In this document: positions 10,501 through 23,200 of the stretch, piece by piece | Layout: each line of letters opens with the position of its first letter | How positions within the stretch are numbered: the first letter of the stretch is position 1 | Source of the DNA: Schistocephalus solidus | Taxonomy: Eukaryota > Platyhelminthes > Cestoda > Diphyllobothriidea > Diphyllobothriidae | Direction of reading: 5' to 3' | Length of the DNA: 64,000 nucleotides | Assembly (NCBI GenBank): GCA_017591395.1 | Contig: WEDG01000771.1 | Coordinates: 62,001-126,000 of the forward strand | Program-made: the position numbers and the translations under genes | The notes under the pieces: model-generated | What the model was told of the DNA's origin: nothing | The model's database searches: none | Seen by the model: the letters and a program-made list of their open reading frames with translations, nothing else

Positions 10501-13500
10501 GGGTTAAAATCCCATGTGTGCCACATTTGGGATTGAGAATGACTATCTTATGACGGCTAATAAGCAAGAAATGGCCATTCCGGTCTCCATTGTCTTTGTT
10601 CGTTCCATTTCATCATATGCTACACGTCGCTATGAGACCGCCCGCGAGAGCTCTAGTCTTAGCTCAGGGCATAACGGAACATACATGTTCCTTATGCAGA
10701 TCGCTTAGCCGCATACTATAATCAAATTTCCGATCACAACCGACAAAACAATGAGCCCGTGGCTCAATGGTAGAGCGTTCTACTCAAAAAAAGGTAGATG
10801 GTTCAAATCCCAGGTGTGACTCACTTGGGATTGGGAATGTCTACCTGATGAAGGCTTATAAGTCAGAAATAGCGATTCTGGTCTCCCATGTCCCTGTCGG
10901 TTCCATTTCATCAAAATTTGCATGTTGCTATGCGACCGCCTGCGGGAGATCTAGTCTGAGCTCCAGGGAACAACGGAACATACATTTTCCTTAAGCAGAT
11001 CGCTAAACCCCACACTATCATCATAATCCTGATCACAACCGACAAAACAACGATCTTGTGGCTTAGTGGTTGAGCGTTCAATTAAATACTAAAGGTCGCG
11101 GGTTCGAATCCCAGGTGTGACTCACTTGGGATTGGGAATGTCTACCTGATGAAGGCTTTTAAGCCAGAAATGGCGATTCCGGTCTCTCTTGTCTTTGATG
11201 TTTCCATTTTATCATATGCTACACGTCTCTATGAGACCTTCCGCGAGAGCTCTAGTCTGAGCTCTAGGGCAAAAACGGATCATACATTTTCCTGGCTGAT
11301 CGCTGAGCCCCCAAAAGGATCATCATATTCCCGATCACAACCGACAAAACAACGATTCCGTGGCTCAATGGTAGTGCGTTAGACTCAAATACCTAATGTC
11401 ACGGGTTTGAATACCAGGTGTGAACACTTGGGATTGGGTATGACTGGCCAATGACGGCTTAAAAGCCCGAAATTGCCATTCTGGTCTTCCTTGTCTTTGT
11501 GGGTTCCATTTCATTTATATGATACACGTAGCTATGCGACTTCCTGCGTGAGCTCTTTGTCTGACCTCCAGGGCACCACGGCACATACATGTTCGTTACG
11601 CAGATCGATGAGCCTCACAATATCTTCATATTCCCGATCACAACGAAAAACACAACGAGCCAGTGGCTCCAGGGGAGAGCGTTCGACTCAAATACCAAAG
11701 GTCGTGGGTTCAAATCCCAGGTGTGAACACTCGGGATTGGGTATGACTGGCCAATGATGGCTATTAAGCCAGAAATTGCCATTCCGGTCTCCATTGTTTC
11801 CGGTCTCCCGATCGTTGAGCCCCACACTATCATCATAATCCTGATCACAACGGACAAAACAACGAACACGTGGCTCAATGGTAGAGCGTTCGACCCAAAT
11901 GATAAAGGTCGTGGGTTCGAATCCCAGTTGTGACACCATTGGGATTGTGTATGACTGGCTGATGACGGCTTATAAGCTTGAAATGGTCGTTCCGGTCTCC
12001 CTTGTCTATGTCAGTTTCATTTCATCATATGCTACACGTCGCTATGCGACCGCCTGCGAGAGCTCTAGTCTGAGCTCCAGGATACAACGGAAAACTATGT
12101 TCCTTAGGCAGATTGATGAGCCCCACTCTATCATCATATTCCCGATCACAACCGACAAAACAACGAGCCCATGTCTTAATGTATAGTGCACTCGACTCAA
12201 ATACCAAAGTCGCGGGTTCGAATCCCAGATGTGTCACACTTGGGATTGGGTATGACTGGCTGATGACGGCTTATAAGCGAGAAATGGGCATTCTGGTCTT
12301 CTTTGTCTTTGTCGGTTCCATTTCATCATATGCTACCCTTCGATATGTGACCGACTACGAGAGCTCTATTTAGAGCTGTAGGGCACAACGGCGGACACAT
12401 GCTCCTTATGCAGAACGCTGAGCCCCATACTATCATCATATTACCGATCGCAACCGACAAAACAATGAGCCCGTGGCTCAATGTTAGAGCGTTCGACTCA
12501 AATACCAAAGGTCGCGGGTTCCATTCCCAGGTGGAACTCACTTTGGATTGGAAATTACTATCTGATGACGGCTTATAAGTCAGAAATAGCGATTCTGGTC
12601 TCCCATGTCCCTGTCGGTTCCATTTCATCAAAATTTGCACGTTGCTATGCGACCGCCTGCGGGAGATCTAGTCTGAGCTCCAGGGAACAACGGAACATAC
12701 ATTTTCCTTAAGCAGATCGCTAAACCCCACACTATCATCATATTCCCGATCACAACCGACAAAACAACGATCCCGTGGCTTAGTGGTTGAGCGTTCTCTC
12801 AAATAAAAAAGGTAGGAGGTTCGAATCCCAGGTGTGACTCACTTGGGATTGGGAATGTCTACCAGATGAAGGCTTATAAGCCAGAAATGGCGATTCCGGT
12901 CTCTCTAGACTTTGTTGTTTCCATTTTATCCTATGCTACACGTCGCTATGAGACCTCCCGCGAGAGCTCTAGTTTTAGCTCAGGGCATAACGGAACATAC
13001 ATGTTCCTTAAGCAGATCATTGAGCCCCACACTTTCATCATAATCCTGATCACAATTGACAAAACAACGAGCCCGTGGCTCAATGGAAGAGCGTTTGACT
13101 CAAATAATTAAGGTCTTGGGTTAAAATCCCATGTGTGCCACATTTGGGATTGAGAATGACTATCTTATGACGGCTAATAAGCAAGAAATGGCCATTCCGG
13201 TCTCCATTGTCTTTGTTCGTTCCATTTCATCATATGCTACACGTCGCTATGAGACCGCCCGCGAGAGCTCTAGTCTTAGCTCAGGGCATAACGGAACATA
13301 CATGTTCCTTATGCAGATCGCTTAGCCGCATACTATAATCATATTTCCGATCACAACCGACAAAACAACGAGCCCGTGGCTCAATGGTAGAGCGTTCTCC
13401 TCAAAAAAAAGGTAGATGGTTCAAATCCCAGGTGTGACTCACTTGGGATTGGAAATGTCTACCTGATGAAGGCTTATAAGCCAGAAATGGCGATTCCGGT

Positions 13501-16500
13501 CTCTCTTGTCTTTGATGTTTCTATTTTATCATATGCTACACGTCGCTATGAGACCGCCCGCGAGAGCTCTAGTCTTAGCTCAGGGCATAACGGAACATAC
13601 ATGTTCCTTAAGCAGATCGTTGAGCTCCAGACTATCATCATATTCCCGATCTCAACGGACAAAACAACAAGCCCGTGGCTCAATGGTAGAGCGCTCGATT
13701 TAAAGAAAAGGTCGTGCGATCGATTCCCTGGAGTGCCACACTTGGGATTGGGAATTACTATCTGATGACGGCTTGTAAGCCAGAAATGGCCGTTCTGGTC
13801 TCACATGTCTTTGTCGGTTTTATTTCATCATATGCTACACGTCGGCATGCGATTGCCCGCGAGAGATCTCGACTGAGCTCTAGGGCAAAACGGATCATAC
13901 ATTTTCCTTAAGCTGATCGCTGAGCCCCAAAACGATCATCATATTCCCGATCACAACCGACAAAACAACGATTCCGTGGCTCAATGGTAGTCCGTTAGAC
14001 TCAAATACCAAATGTCACGGGTTTGAATACCAGGTGTGAACACTTGGGATTGGGTATGACTGGCCAATGACGGCTTAAAAGCCCGAAATTGCCATTCTGG
14101 TCTTCCCCTTGTCTTTTGTGGGTTCCATTTCATTATATGATACACGTAGCTATGCGACTTCCTGCGTGAGCTCTTGTCTGACCTCCAGGGCACCACGGCA
14201 CATACATGTTCGTTACGCAGATCGATGAGCCTCACAATATCTTCATATTCCCGATCACAACGAAAAACACAACGAGCCAGTGGCTCCAGGGGAGAGCGTT
14301 CGACTCAAATACCAAAGGTCGTGGGTTCGAATCCCAGATGTGAACACTCGGGATTGGGTATGACTGGCCAATGACGGCTATTAAGCCAGAAATCGCCATT
14401 CCGGTCTCCCTTGTTTCCGGTCTCCCGATCGTTGAGCCCCACACTATCATCATAATCCTGATCACAACGGACAAAACAACGAACACGTGGCTCAATGGTA
14501 GAGCGTTCGACCCAAATGATAAAGGTCGTGGGTTCGAATCCCAGTTGTGACCCCATTGGGATTGCGTATGACTGGCTGATGACGGCTTATAAGCTTGAAA
14601 TGGTCGTTCCAGTCTCCCTTGTCTATGTCAGTTTCATTTCATCATATGCTACACGTCGCTATGCAACCGCCTGCGAGAGCTCTAGTCTGAGCTCCAGGAT
14701 ACAACGGAAAAACTATGTTCCTTAGGCAGATTGATGAGCCCCACTCTATCATCATATTCCCGATCACAACCGACAAAACAACGAGCCCATGTCTTAAATG
14801 TATAGTGCATTCGACTCAAATACCAAAGTCGCGGGTTCGAATCCCAGATGTGTCACACTTGGGATTGGGTATGACTGGCTGATGACGGCTTATAAGCTTG
14901 AAATGGTCGTTCCAGTCTCCCTTGTCTATGTCAGTTCCATTTCATCATATGCTACCCTTCGTTATGTGACCGACTACGAGAGCTCTATTTAGAGCTGTAG
15001 GGCACAACGGCGGACACATGCTCCTTATGCAGATCGCTGAGCCCCATACTATCATCATATTACCGATCGCAACCGACAAAAACAATGAGCCCGTGGCTCA
15101 ATGGTAGAGCGTTCGACTCAAATACCAAAGGTCGCGGGTTCGATATCCAGGTGGAACTCACTTATGATTTGAAATTACTATCTGATGACGGCTTATAAGT
15201 CAGAAATAGCGATTATGGTCTCCCATGTCCCTGTCGGTTCAATTTCATCAAAATTTGCACGTTGCTATGCGACCGCCTGCGGGAGATCTAGTCTGAGCTC
15301 CAGGGAACAACGGAACATACATTTTCCTTAAGCAGATCGCTTAACCCCACACTATCATCATATTCCCGATCACAACCTACAAAACAACGATCCCGTGGCT
15401 TAGTGGTTGAGCGTTCTCTCAAATAAAAAAGGTAGGAGGTTCGAATCCCAGGTGTGACTCACTTGGGATTGGGAATGTCTACCAGATGAAGGCTTATAAG
15501 CCAGAAATGGCGATTCCGGTCTCTCTAGACTTTTGATGTTTCCATTTTATCCTATGCTACACGTCGCTATGAGACCGCCCGCGAGAGCTCTAGTCTTAGC
15601 TCAGGGCATAACGGAACATACATGTTCCTTAAGCAGATCGTTGAGCCCCACACTTTCATCATAATCCTGATCACAATTGACAAAACAACGAGCCCGTGGC
15701 TCAATGGTAGAGCGTTCTACTCAAATAAAAAAGGTAGATGGTTCGAATCCCAGGTGTGACTCACTTGGGATTGGGAATGTCTACCTGATGAAGGCTTATA
15801 AGCCAGAAATGGCTATTCCGGTCTCTCTTGTCTTTGATGTTTCCATTTTTTTCATATGCTACACGTCGCTATGAGACCGCCCGCAAGAGCTCCAGTCTTA
15901 GCTCAGGGCATAACGGAACATACATGATCCTTAAGCAGATCGTTGAGCTCCACACTATCATCATATTCCCGATCACAACGGACAAAACAACAAGCCCGTG
16001 GCTCAATGGTAGAGCGCTCGACTCAAATAAAAAAGGTCGTGCGTTCGAATCCCTGGAGTGCCACACTTGGGATTGGGAATTACTATCTGATGACGGCTTA
16101 TAAGCCAGAAATGGCCGTTCTGGTCTCACATGTCTTTGTCGGTTCCATTTCATCATATGCTACACGTCAGCATGCGATTGCCCGCGAGAGATCTCGACTG
16201 AGCTCTAGGGCAAAACGGATCATACATGTTCCTTAAGCTGATCGCTGAGCCCCAAACGATCATCATATTCCCGATCACAACCGACAAAACAACGATTCCG
16301 TGGCTGATTGATAGAGCGTTCGACTTAAATACCAAACGTCGCGGGTTCGAATCACAGGTGTGGCACACTTGGGATTGGGTATGACTGGCTGATGACGGCT
16401 TATAAGCTAGAAATGGTCGTTCCGGTCTCCCTTGTCTATGTCAGTTTCATTTCATCATATGCTACACGTCGCTATGCGACCGCCTGCGAGAGCTCTAATC

Positions 16501-18480
16501 TGAGCTCCAGGATACAACGGAACAACTTTTTCCGTAGGCAGATTGATGAGCCCCACTCAATCATCATAATCGCGATCACAACCGACAAAACAACGAGCCC
16601 ATGTCTAAATTTATAGTGCATTCGACTCAAATACCAAATGTCGCGGGTTCGAATCCCAGTTGTGACACCATTGGGATTGCGTATGATTGGCTGATGACGG
16701 CTTATAAGCTAGAAATGGTCGTTCCGGTCTCCCTTGTCTTTGTCAGTTTCATTTCATCATATGCTACACGTCGCTATGCGACCGCCTGCGTGAGCTCTTG
16801 TCTGACCTCCAGGGCACCACGGCACATACATGTTCGTTATGCAGATCGATGAGCCTCACAATATCTTCATATTCCCGATCACAACGAAAAACACAACGAG
16901 CCAGTGGCTCTTGGGGAGAGCATTCGACTCAAATACCAAAGGTCGTGGGTTCGAATCCCAGGTGTGAACACTCGGCAGTGGGTATGACTGGCCAATGACG
17001 GCTATTAAGCCAGAAATTGTCATTCCGGTCTCCCTTGTTTATGTTGGTTCCATTTCATCATATGCTCTACGTCGCTTTGCGACCACCCTCGAGAGCTCTA
17101 GTTTGAGCTCATGGCACAACGGAACAAACATGTTGTTAAGCAGATCGTTTAGCACCCTACACTATCATCGTAATCCTGATCACAACGGACAAAACAACGA
17201 ACAGGTGGCTCAATGGTAGAGCGTTCGACCTAAATGATAAAGGTCGTGGGTTCGAATCCCAGTTTTGACACCATTGGGATTGCGTATGATTGGCTGATGA
17301 CGGCTTATAAGCTAGAAATGGTCGTTCCGGTCTCCCTTGTCTATGTCAGTTTCATTTCATCATATGCTACACGTCGCTATGCGACCGCCTGCGAGAGCTC
17401 TAGTCTGAGCTCCAGGATACAACGTAACAACTTATTTCCTTAGGCAGATTGATGTGCCCTACTCTATCATCATATTCCCGATCACAACCGACAAAACAAC
17501 GAGCCCATGTCTAAATTTATAGTGCATTCGACTCAAATACCAAAGGTCGCGGGTTCGAATCCCAGATGTGTCACACTTGGGATTGGGTATGACTGGCTGA
17601 TGACGGCTCATAAGCGAGAAATGGGCATTCTGGTCTTCTTTGTCTTTGTCGGTTCCATTTCATCATATGCTACCCTTCGATATGCGACCGACTACGAGAG
17701 CTCTATTTAGAGCTGTAGGGCACAACGGCGGACACATGCTCCTTATGCAGATCGCTGAGCCCCATACTATCATCAAATTACCGATCGCAACCGACAAAAC
17801 AATGAGCCCGTGGCTCAATGGTAGAGCGTTCGACTCAAATACCAAAGGTCGCGGGTTCGATTCCCAGGTGGAACTCACTTTGGATTGGAAATTACTATCT
17901 GATGACGGCTTATAAGTCAGAAATAGCGATTCTGGTCTCCCATGTCCCTGTCGGTTCCATTTCATCAAAATTTGCACGTTGCTATGCGACCGCCTGCGGG
18001 AGATCTAGTCTGAGCTCCAGGGAACAACGGAACATACATTTTCCTTAAGCAGATCGCTAAACCCCACACTATCATCATATTCCCGATCACAACCGACAAA
18101 ACAACGATCCCGTGGCTTAGTGGTTGAGCGTTCTACTCAAATAAAAAAGGTAGATGGTTCGAATCCCAGGTGTGACTCACTTGGGATTGGGAATGTCTAC
18201 CTGATGAAGGCTTATAAGCCAGAAATGGCGATTCCGGTCTCTCTAGTCTTTGATGTTTCCATTTTATCCTATGCTACACGTCGCTATGAGACCGCCCGCG
18301 AGAGCTCTAGTCTTAGCTCAGGGCATAACGGAACATACATGTTCCTTAAGCAGATCGTTGAGCCCCACACTTTCATCATAATCCTGATCACAATTGACAA
18401 AACAACGAGCCCGTGGCTCAATGGTAGAGCGTTCTACTCAAATAAAAAATGTAGATGGTTCAAATCTTTAAGTCGTGACT
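10500..18480 (+). repeat. Satellite A, higher-order repeat block
   Basis: Monomers here are arranged in a higher-order repeat of 2,617 bp, about eight full units plus a truncated one. Matching landmarks are 10,514 and 13,131; 11,615 and 14,232; 11,878 and 14,495. A variant third copy runs from about 15.7 to 18.4 kb (for example 12,481 matches 17,818). The truncated unit, in which GTCTCCCTTGT joins directly to CGATCGTTGAGCC, marks the block at about 11,800 and 14,420. Few indels are seen among copies, which implies recent amplification or homogenisation. Confidence 0.9.
11790..11815 (+). repeat. Truncation junction diagnostic of the higher-order repeat
   Basis: An A monomer is deleted between the segment after the ribozyme-like motif and the GATCGTTGAGCC linker, with a short duplicated CCGGTCTCC at the joint. 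The same joint occurs at about 14,402-14,430 and about 23,098-23,125, so these blocks are copies of one ancestral multimer. Confidence 0.8.
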
Positions 18481-21400
18481 CTACTTGGGATTTGGGAATG
18501 TCTACCTGATGAAGGCTTATAAGCCAGAAATGGCGATTCTGGTCTCCCTGTCCCTGTCGGTTCCATTTTCATCATGATTTGCACGTCACTATGCGACCGC
18601 CCGCGAGAGATCTAGTCTGAGCTCAGGGCACAACGGAAACATACATGTTCCTTAAGCAGATCGTTGAGCCCACACTATCATCATATTCCCTGATCACAAC
18701 GGACAAAACAACAAGCCCTGTGGCTCAATGGTAGAGCGCTCGACTCAAATACAAAGGTCGTGCGTTCGAATCCCATGATCTGCCACACTTGGGAGTTGGG
18801 TATGACTTGCTGATTACGGCTTATAAGCCAGAAATGGCCATTTCTGGTCTCCATTGTCTTTTTTCGGTTTCCATTTCATCATATGCTACACGTCGGCTAT
18901 GCGATCGCCCGCGAGAGCTCTAGTCTGAGCATCTCAGGGCACAACGGAACATACATTTTCCTTAAAGCTAGATCGGTGTGCCCCACACTATCATCATATT
19001 CCCGATCAAAACCGACAAAACAACGAGCCCATGGCTCCAATGGTTGAGCGTTGGACTCAAAAACCAAAGGTCGCGGGTTCGAATCCCAGGTGTGCCACAC
19101 TTGGGATTTGGTTATGGCTGGCTGATGACGGCTAATAAGCCAGAAATGGCCATTCCGTTCTCCCTTGTCTTTGTCGGTTCCATTCCATCATATGCTACAC
19201 GTAGCTATGCGACCGCCTGCGCGAGCTCTAGTCTGACCTCCAGGGCACCACGGGACATATATTTTCCTTAAGCAGATCGATGAGCCTCAAAATATCATCA
19301 TATTCCCGATCACAACGCAAAAAACAACGAGTCCGTTGCTCAATGGGAAAGCGTTCGACTCAAATACCAAAGGTCGTGGGTTCGAATCCCTAGGTGTGAA
19401 CACTGGATTGGGTATGACTGACTGATGACGACTATTAAGCCAGAAATGGCCATTCAGGTCTCCCCTTGTCTTTGTCGGTTCCATTTCATCATATGCTGCA
19501 CGACGCTATGCGACCACACGCGAGAGCTCTAGTCTGAGCTCAGGGCACAACGGAACATAAAAGTTCTTTAAGCAGATCGTTGAGCCCCACACTTACATCA
19601 TAATCCTGATCACAACGGACAAAACAACGAACACGTGGCTCAATGGTAGAGCGTTTGACTCAAATTATAAAGGTCGTGGGTTCGAATCCCAGGTGTGACA
19701 CACATTGGGATTGAGATGACTGGCTGATGACGGCTATAAGCTAGAAATGGTCGTTCCGGTCTCCCTTGTCTTTGTTGGTTTCCATTTCATCATATGCTAC
19801 ACGTCGCTATGCGACTGCTCCGCGAGAGCTCTAGTCTGAGCTCCAGTGCACAACGGAACATACATGTTTTCCTTTAAGCAGATCGATGAGCCCCACTCTA
19901 TCATCATATTCCCGATCACAACCGACAAACACAACGAGCCCGTGGCTAAATGGTAGATGCTCGACTCAAAATACCAAAGGTCGTTGGTTCGAATCCCAGA
20001 TGTGTCACACTTGGGATTGGGTATGACTGGCTGATGACGGCATATAAGCCAGAAATGGCCATTCCGGTCTTCTTTGTCTTTGTCGGTTCCATTTCATCCA
20101 ATGCTACACGTCACTATGCGACCGCACGCGAGACCTCTAGTCTGAGCACAAGGGCACAACGGAACATACATGTTCCTTAAGCAGATCGGTGAGCCCCACT
20201 CTATCATCATATTCCCGATCACAACCGACAAAACAACGAGCCCGTGGCTCAATGGTAGTTCGCTTGACTCAAATACCAAAGGCCGAGGTTTAGAAACCCC
20301 GGTCTGCTACACCTGGGATTGGGTATGACTGGCTGATGACGGCTTATAAGCTAGAAATGGCGGTTCCGTTCTCCCTGGTCATTATCGGTTTAATTTCATC
20401 ATATGCTACACGTCGCTGTGCGACCGCCTTCGAGAGCTATAGTCTGAGCTTCAGGATACAACGGAACATACATATTCCTTTAGCAGATCGCAGAGCCCCA
20501 CATTATCATCATATTCTCGATCACAACCAACAAAACCAACGACCCCGTGGCTAAATGGTAGAGCGTTCGACTCAAATACCAAAGGTCGTGGGTATATTTC
20601 CAGTTGTGAAACACTTGGGATTAGGTATGACTGGATGATGAAGGCTTATAACCCAGAAATTGCCGTTCCGGTCTCCCTTGTCTTTATCGGTTTCATTTCA
20701 TCATATGCTACACTTCGCTATGCGACCGCCTGCGAGAGCTCTAGTCTGAGCTTCAGGATACAACGGAACATACATGTTTCTTAAGCAGATCGTTGAACCC
20801 AACACTATCATCATAATCCTGATCACAACGGACAAAACAACGAATCCGTGGCTCAATGGTAGAGCGTTCGACTCAAATAATAAAGGTCGTGGGTTCGAAT
20901 CCAAGTAGGTTCACACTTGGGAATGGTATGACAGGCTGATGACTGCTAATAAGCCAGAAATGGCCATTGCAGGCTCGCTTGTCTTTGTTGGTTCCATTTC
21001 ATCCTATGCTACACGTTGCTATGCGACCACCCGCGATACCTCTAGTCTGAGCTCAGGGCACAACGGAACATACATGTTTCTTAAGCAGATCGTTGAGCCC
21101 CACACTTTTATCAAAATCCTGATCACAACGGACAAAACAACGAGCCGGTGTCTCAATGGTAGAGCGTTCGACGCAAATACCAAAGGTCGCAGGGTTTCGA
21201 ATCCAGGTGTGCCACACTTGGGATTGGGGTATGACTGGCTGATGACGGCTAATAAGCCAGAAATGGCCATTCCGGTCTCCTTGTCTTTGTCGGTTCCATT
21301 TCATCATATGCTACACGTCACTATGCGACCCTGCCCGTGAGAGCTCTAGTCTGAGCTCAGGGCACAACGGAACATACATGTTCCTAAGCAGATCGTTGAG

Positions 21401-23200
21401 CCCCACACTATCATCATAATCCCTGATCACAACGGACAAAAACAACGAGCCCGTGGCTCAATGGAAAGAGCGTTTGACTCAAAATAATAAAGGTCTCGGG
21501 TTCGAAATCCCAGGTGTGCTACACTTGGGATTGGGAATGAAAACTCTGATGAAGACTTATAAGCCAGAAATGGCCATTCCGGTCTCCCTTGTCATTTGTC
21601 GGTTCTAGATTTCATCATATGCTACACGTAGCTATGCGACCGCCCGTGAGAGCTCTAGTCTGAGCTCCAGGGCACAACGAAACTATACATGTTCCTTAAG
21701 CAGATCGTTGAGCCCCACACTATCATCATAATCCTGATCACAACGGACAAAAACAGAGCCCGTGGCTCAATGGAAGAGCGTTTGACTCAAATAATTAAGG
21801 TCTTGGTTAAAATCCCATGTGTGCCACATTTGGGATTGAGAATGACTATCTTATGACGGCTTATAAGCACAGAAATGGCCATTTCCGGTCTCCATTGTCT
21901 TTGTTGGTTCCATTTCATCATATGCTACACGTCGCTATGAGACCGCCCGCGAGAGCTCTAGTCTTAGCTCAGGGCATAACGGAACATACATGTTCCTTAT
22001 GCGATCGCTTAGCCGCATACTATAATCATATTTCCGATCACAACCGACAAAAACAACGAGCCCGTGTCTCCAATGGTAGAGCTTTTCTACTCAAATAAAA
22101 AGGTAGATGGTTCGAATCCCAGGTGTGACTCCACTTGGGATTGGGAATATCTACCTGATGAAGGCTATAAGCCAGAAATGGCGATTCCGGTCTCTCTTGT
22201 CTTTGATGTTTTCTATTTTATCATATGCTACACGTCGCTATGAGACCGCCCGCGAGAGCTCTGAGTCTCGAGCTCGAGGACATGAACATACATGTTCCTT
22301 AAGCGAATCGTTGAGCTCCAGACTATCATCATATTCCCGATCACAACGGACAAAACAACAAGCCCGTGGCTCAATGGTAGAGCGCTCGATTTAAAGAAAA
22401 AGGTCGTGCGTTCGATCTCCCTGGAGTGCCACACTTGGGATTGGGAATTACTATCCTGATGACGGCTTGTAAGCCAGAAATGGCCGTTCTGGTCTGCCAT
22501 GTCTTTGTCGGTTTTATTTCATCATATGCTACACGTCGGCATGCGATTGCCCGCGAGAGATCTCGACTGAGCTCTAGGGCAAAACGGATCATACATGTTC
22601 CTTGGCTGGATCGCTGAGCTCAAAACGATCATCATATTCCCGATCACAACCGACAAAACAACGATTCCGTGGCTCAATGGTAGTCCGTTAGACTCAAATA
22701 CCAAATGTCACGGGTTTGAATACCAGGTGTGAACACTTGGGATTGGGTATGACTGGCCAATGACGGCTTAAAAGCCCGAAATTGCCATTCTGGTCTTCCC
22801 TTGTCTTTGTTGGGTTCCATTTCATTATATGATACACGTAGCTATGCGACTTCCCTGCGTGAGCTCTTTGTCTGACCTCCAGGGCACCACGGCACATACA
22901 TGTTCGTTACGCAGATCGATGAGCCTCACAATATCTCTCATATTCCCGATCACAACGAAAAACACAACGAGCCAGTAGCTCCAGGGAGAGCGTTCGACTC
23001 AAATACCAAAGGTCGTGGGTTCGAATCCCAGATGCTGAACACTCGGGATTGGGTATGACTGGCCAATGACGGCTATTAAAGCCAGAAATTGCCATTCGGT
23101 CTCCCTTTGTTTCCGGTCTCCCGATCGTTGAGCCCCACACTATCATCATAATCCCGATCACAACGGACAAAAACACCAACACGTGGCTCAATCAGGTAGA
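18480..23200 (+). repeat. Satellite A, block with frequent single-base indels
   Basis: A monomers continue with the same order and spacing but with many single-base insertions and deletions, often in homopolymers. The block from about 21.8 kb onward is another copy of the higher-order repeat: 21,817 corresponds to 13,131, an offset of about 8.69 kb. Pol III boxes are present in most units. A ribozyme-like core with matching stems is seen at about 20,028-20,072. Confidence 0.9.

Noticed and set aside
103..23191. Many ORFs of 60-130 codons encoding near-identical peptides once per monomer in array A
   Set aside because: They follow the satellite period (about 303 bp, a multiple of three) on both strands, are broken in most copies and match no protein family. 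They are repeat by-products and would be wrongly called hypothetical proteins.
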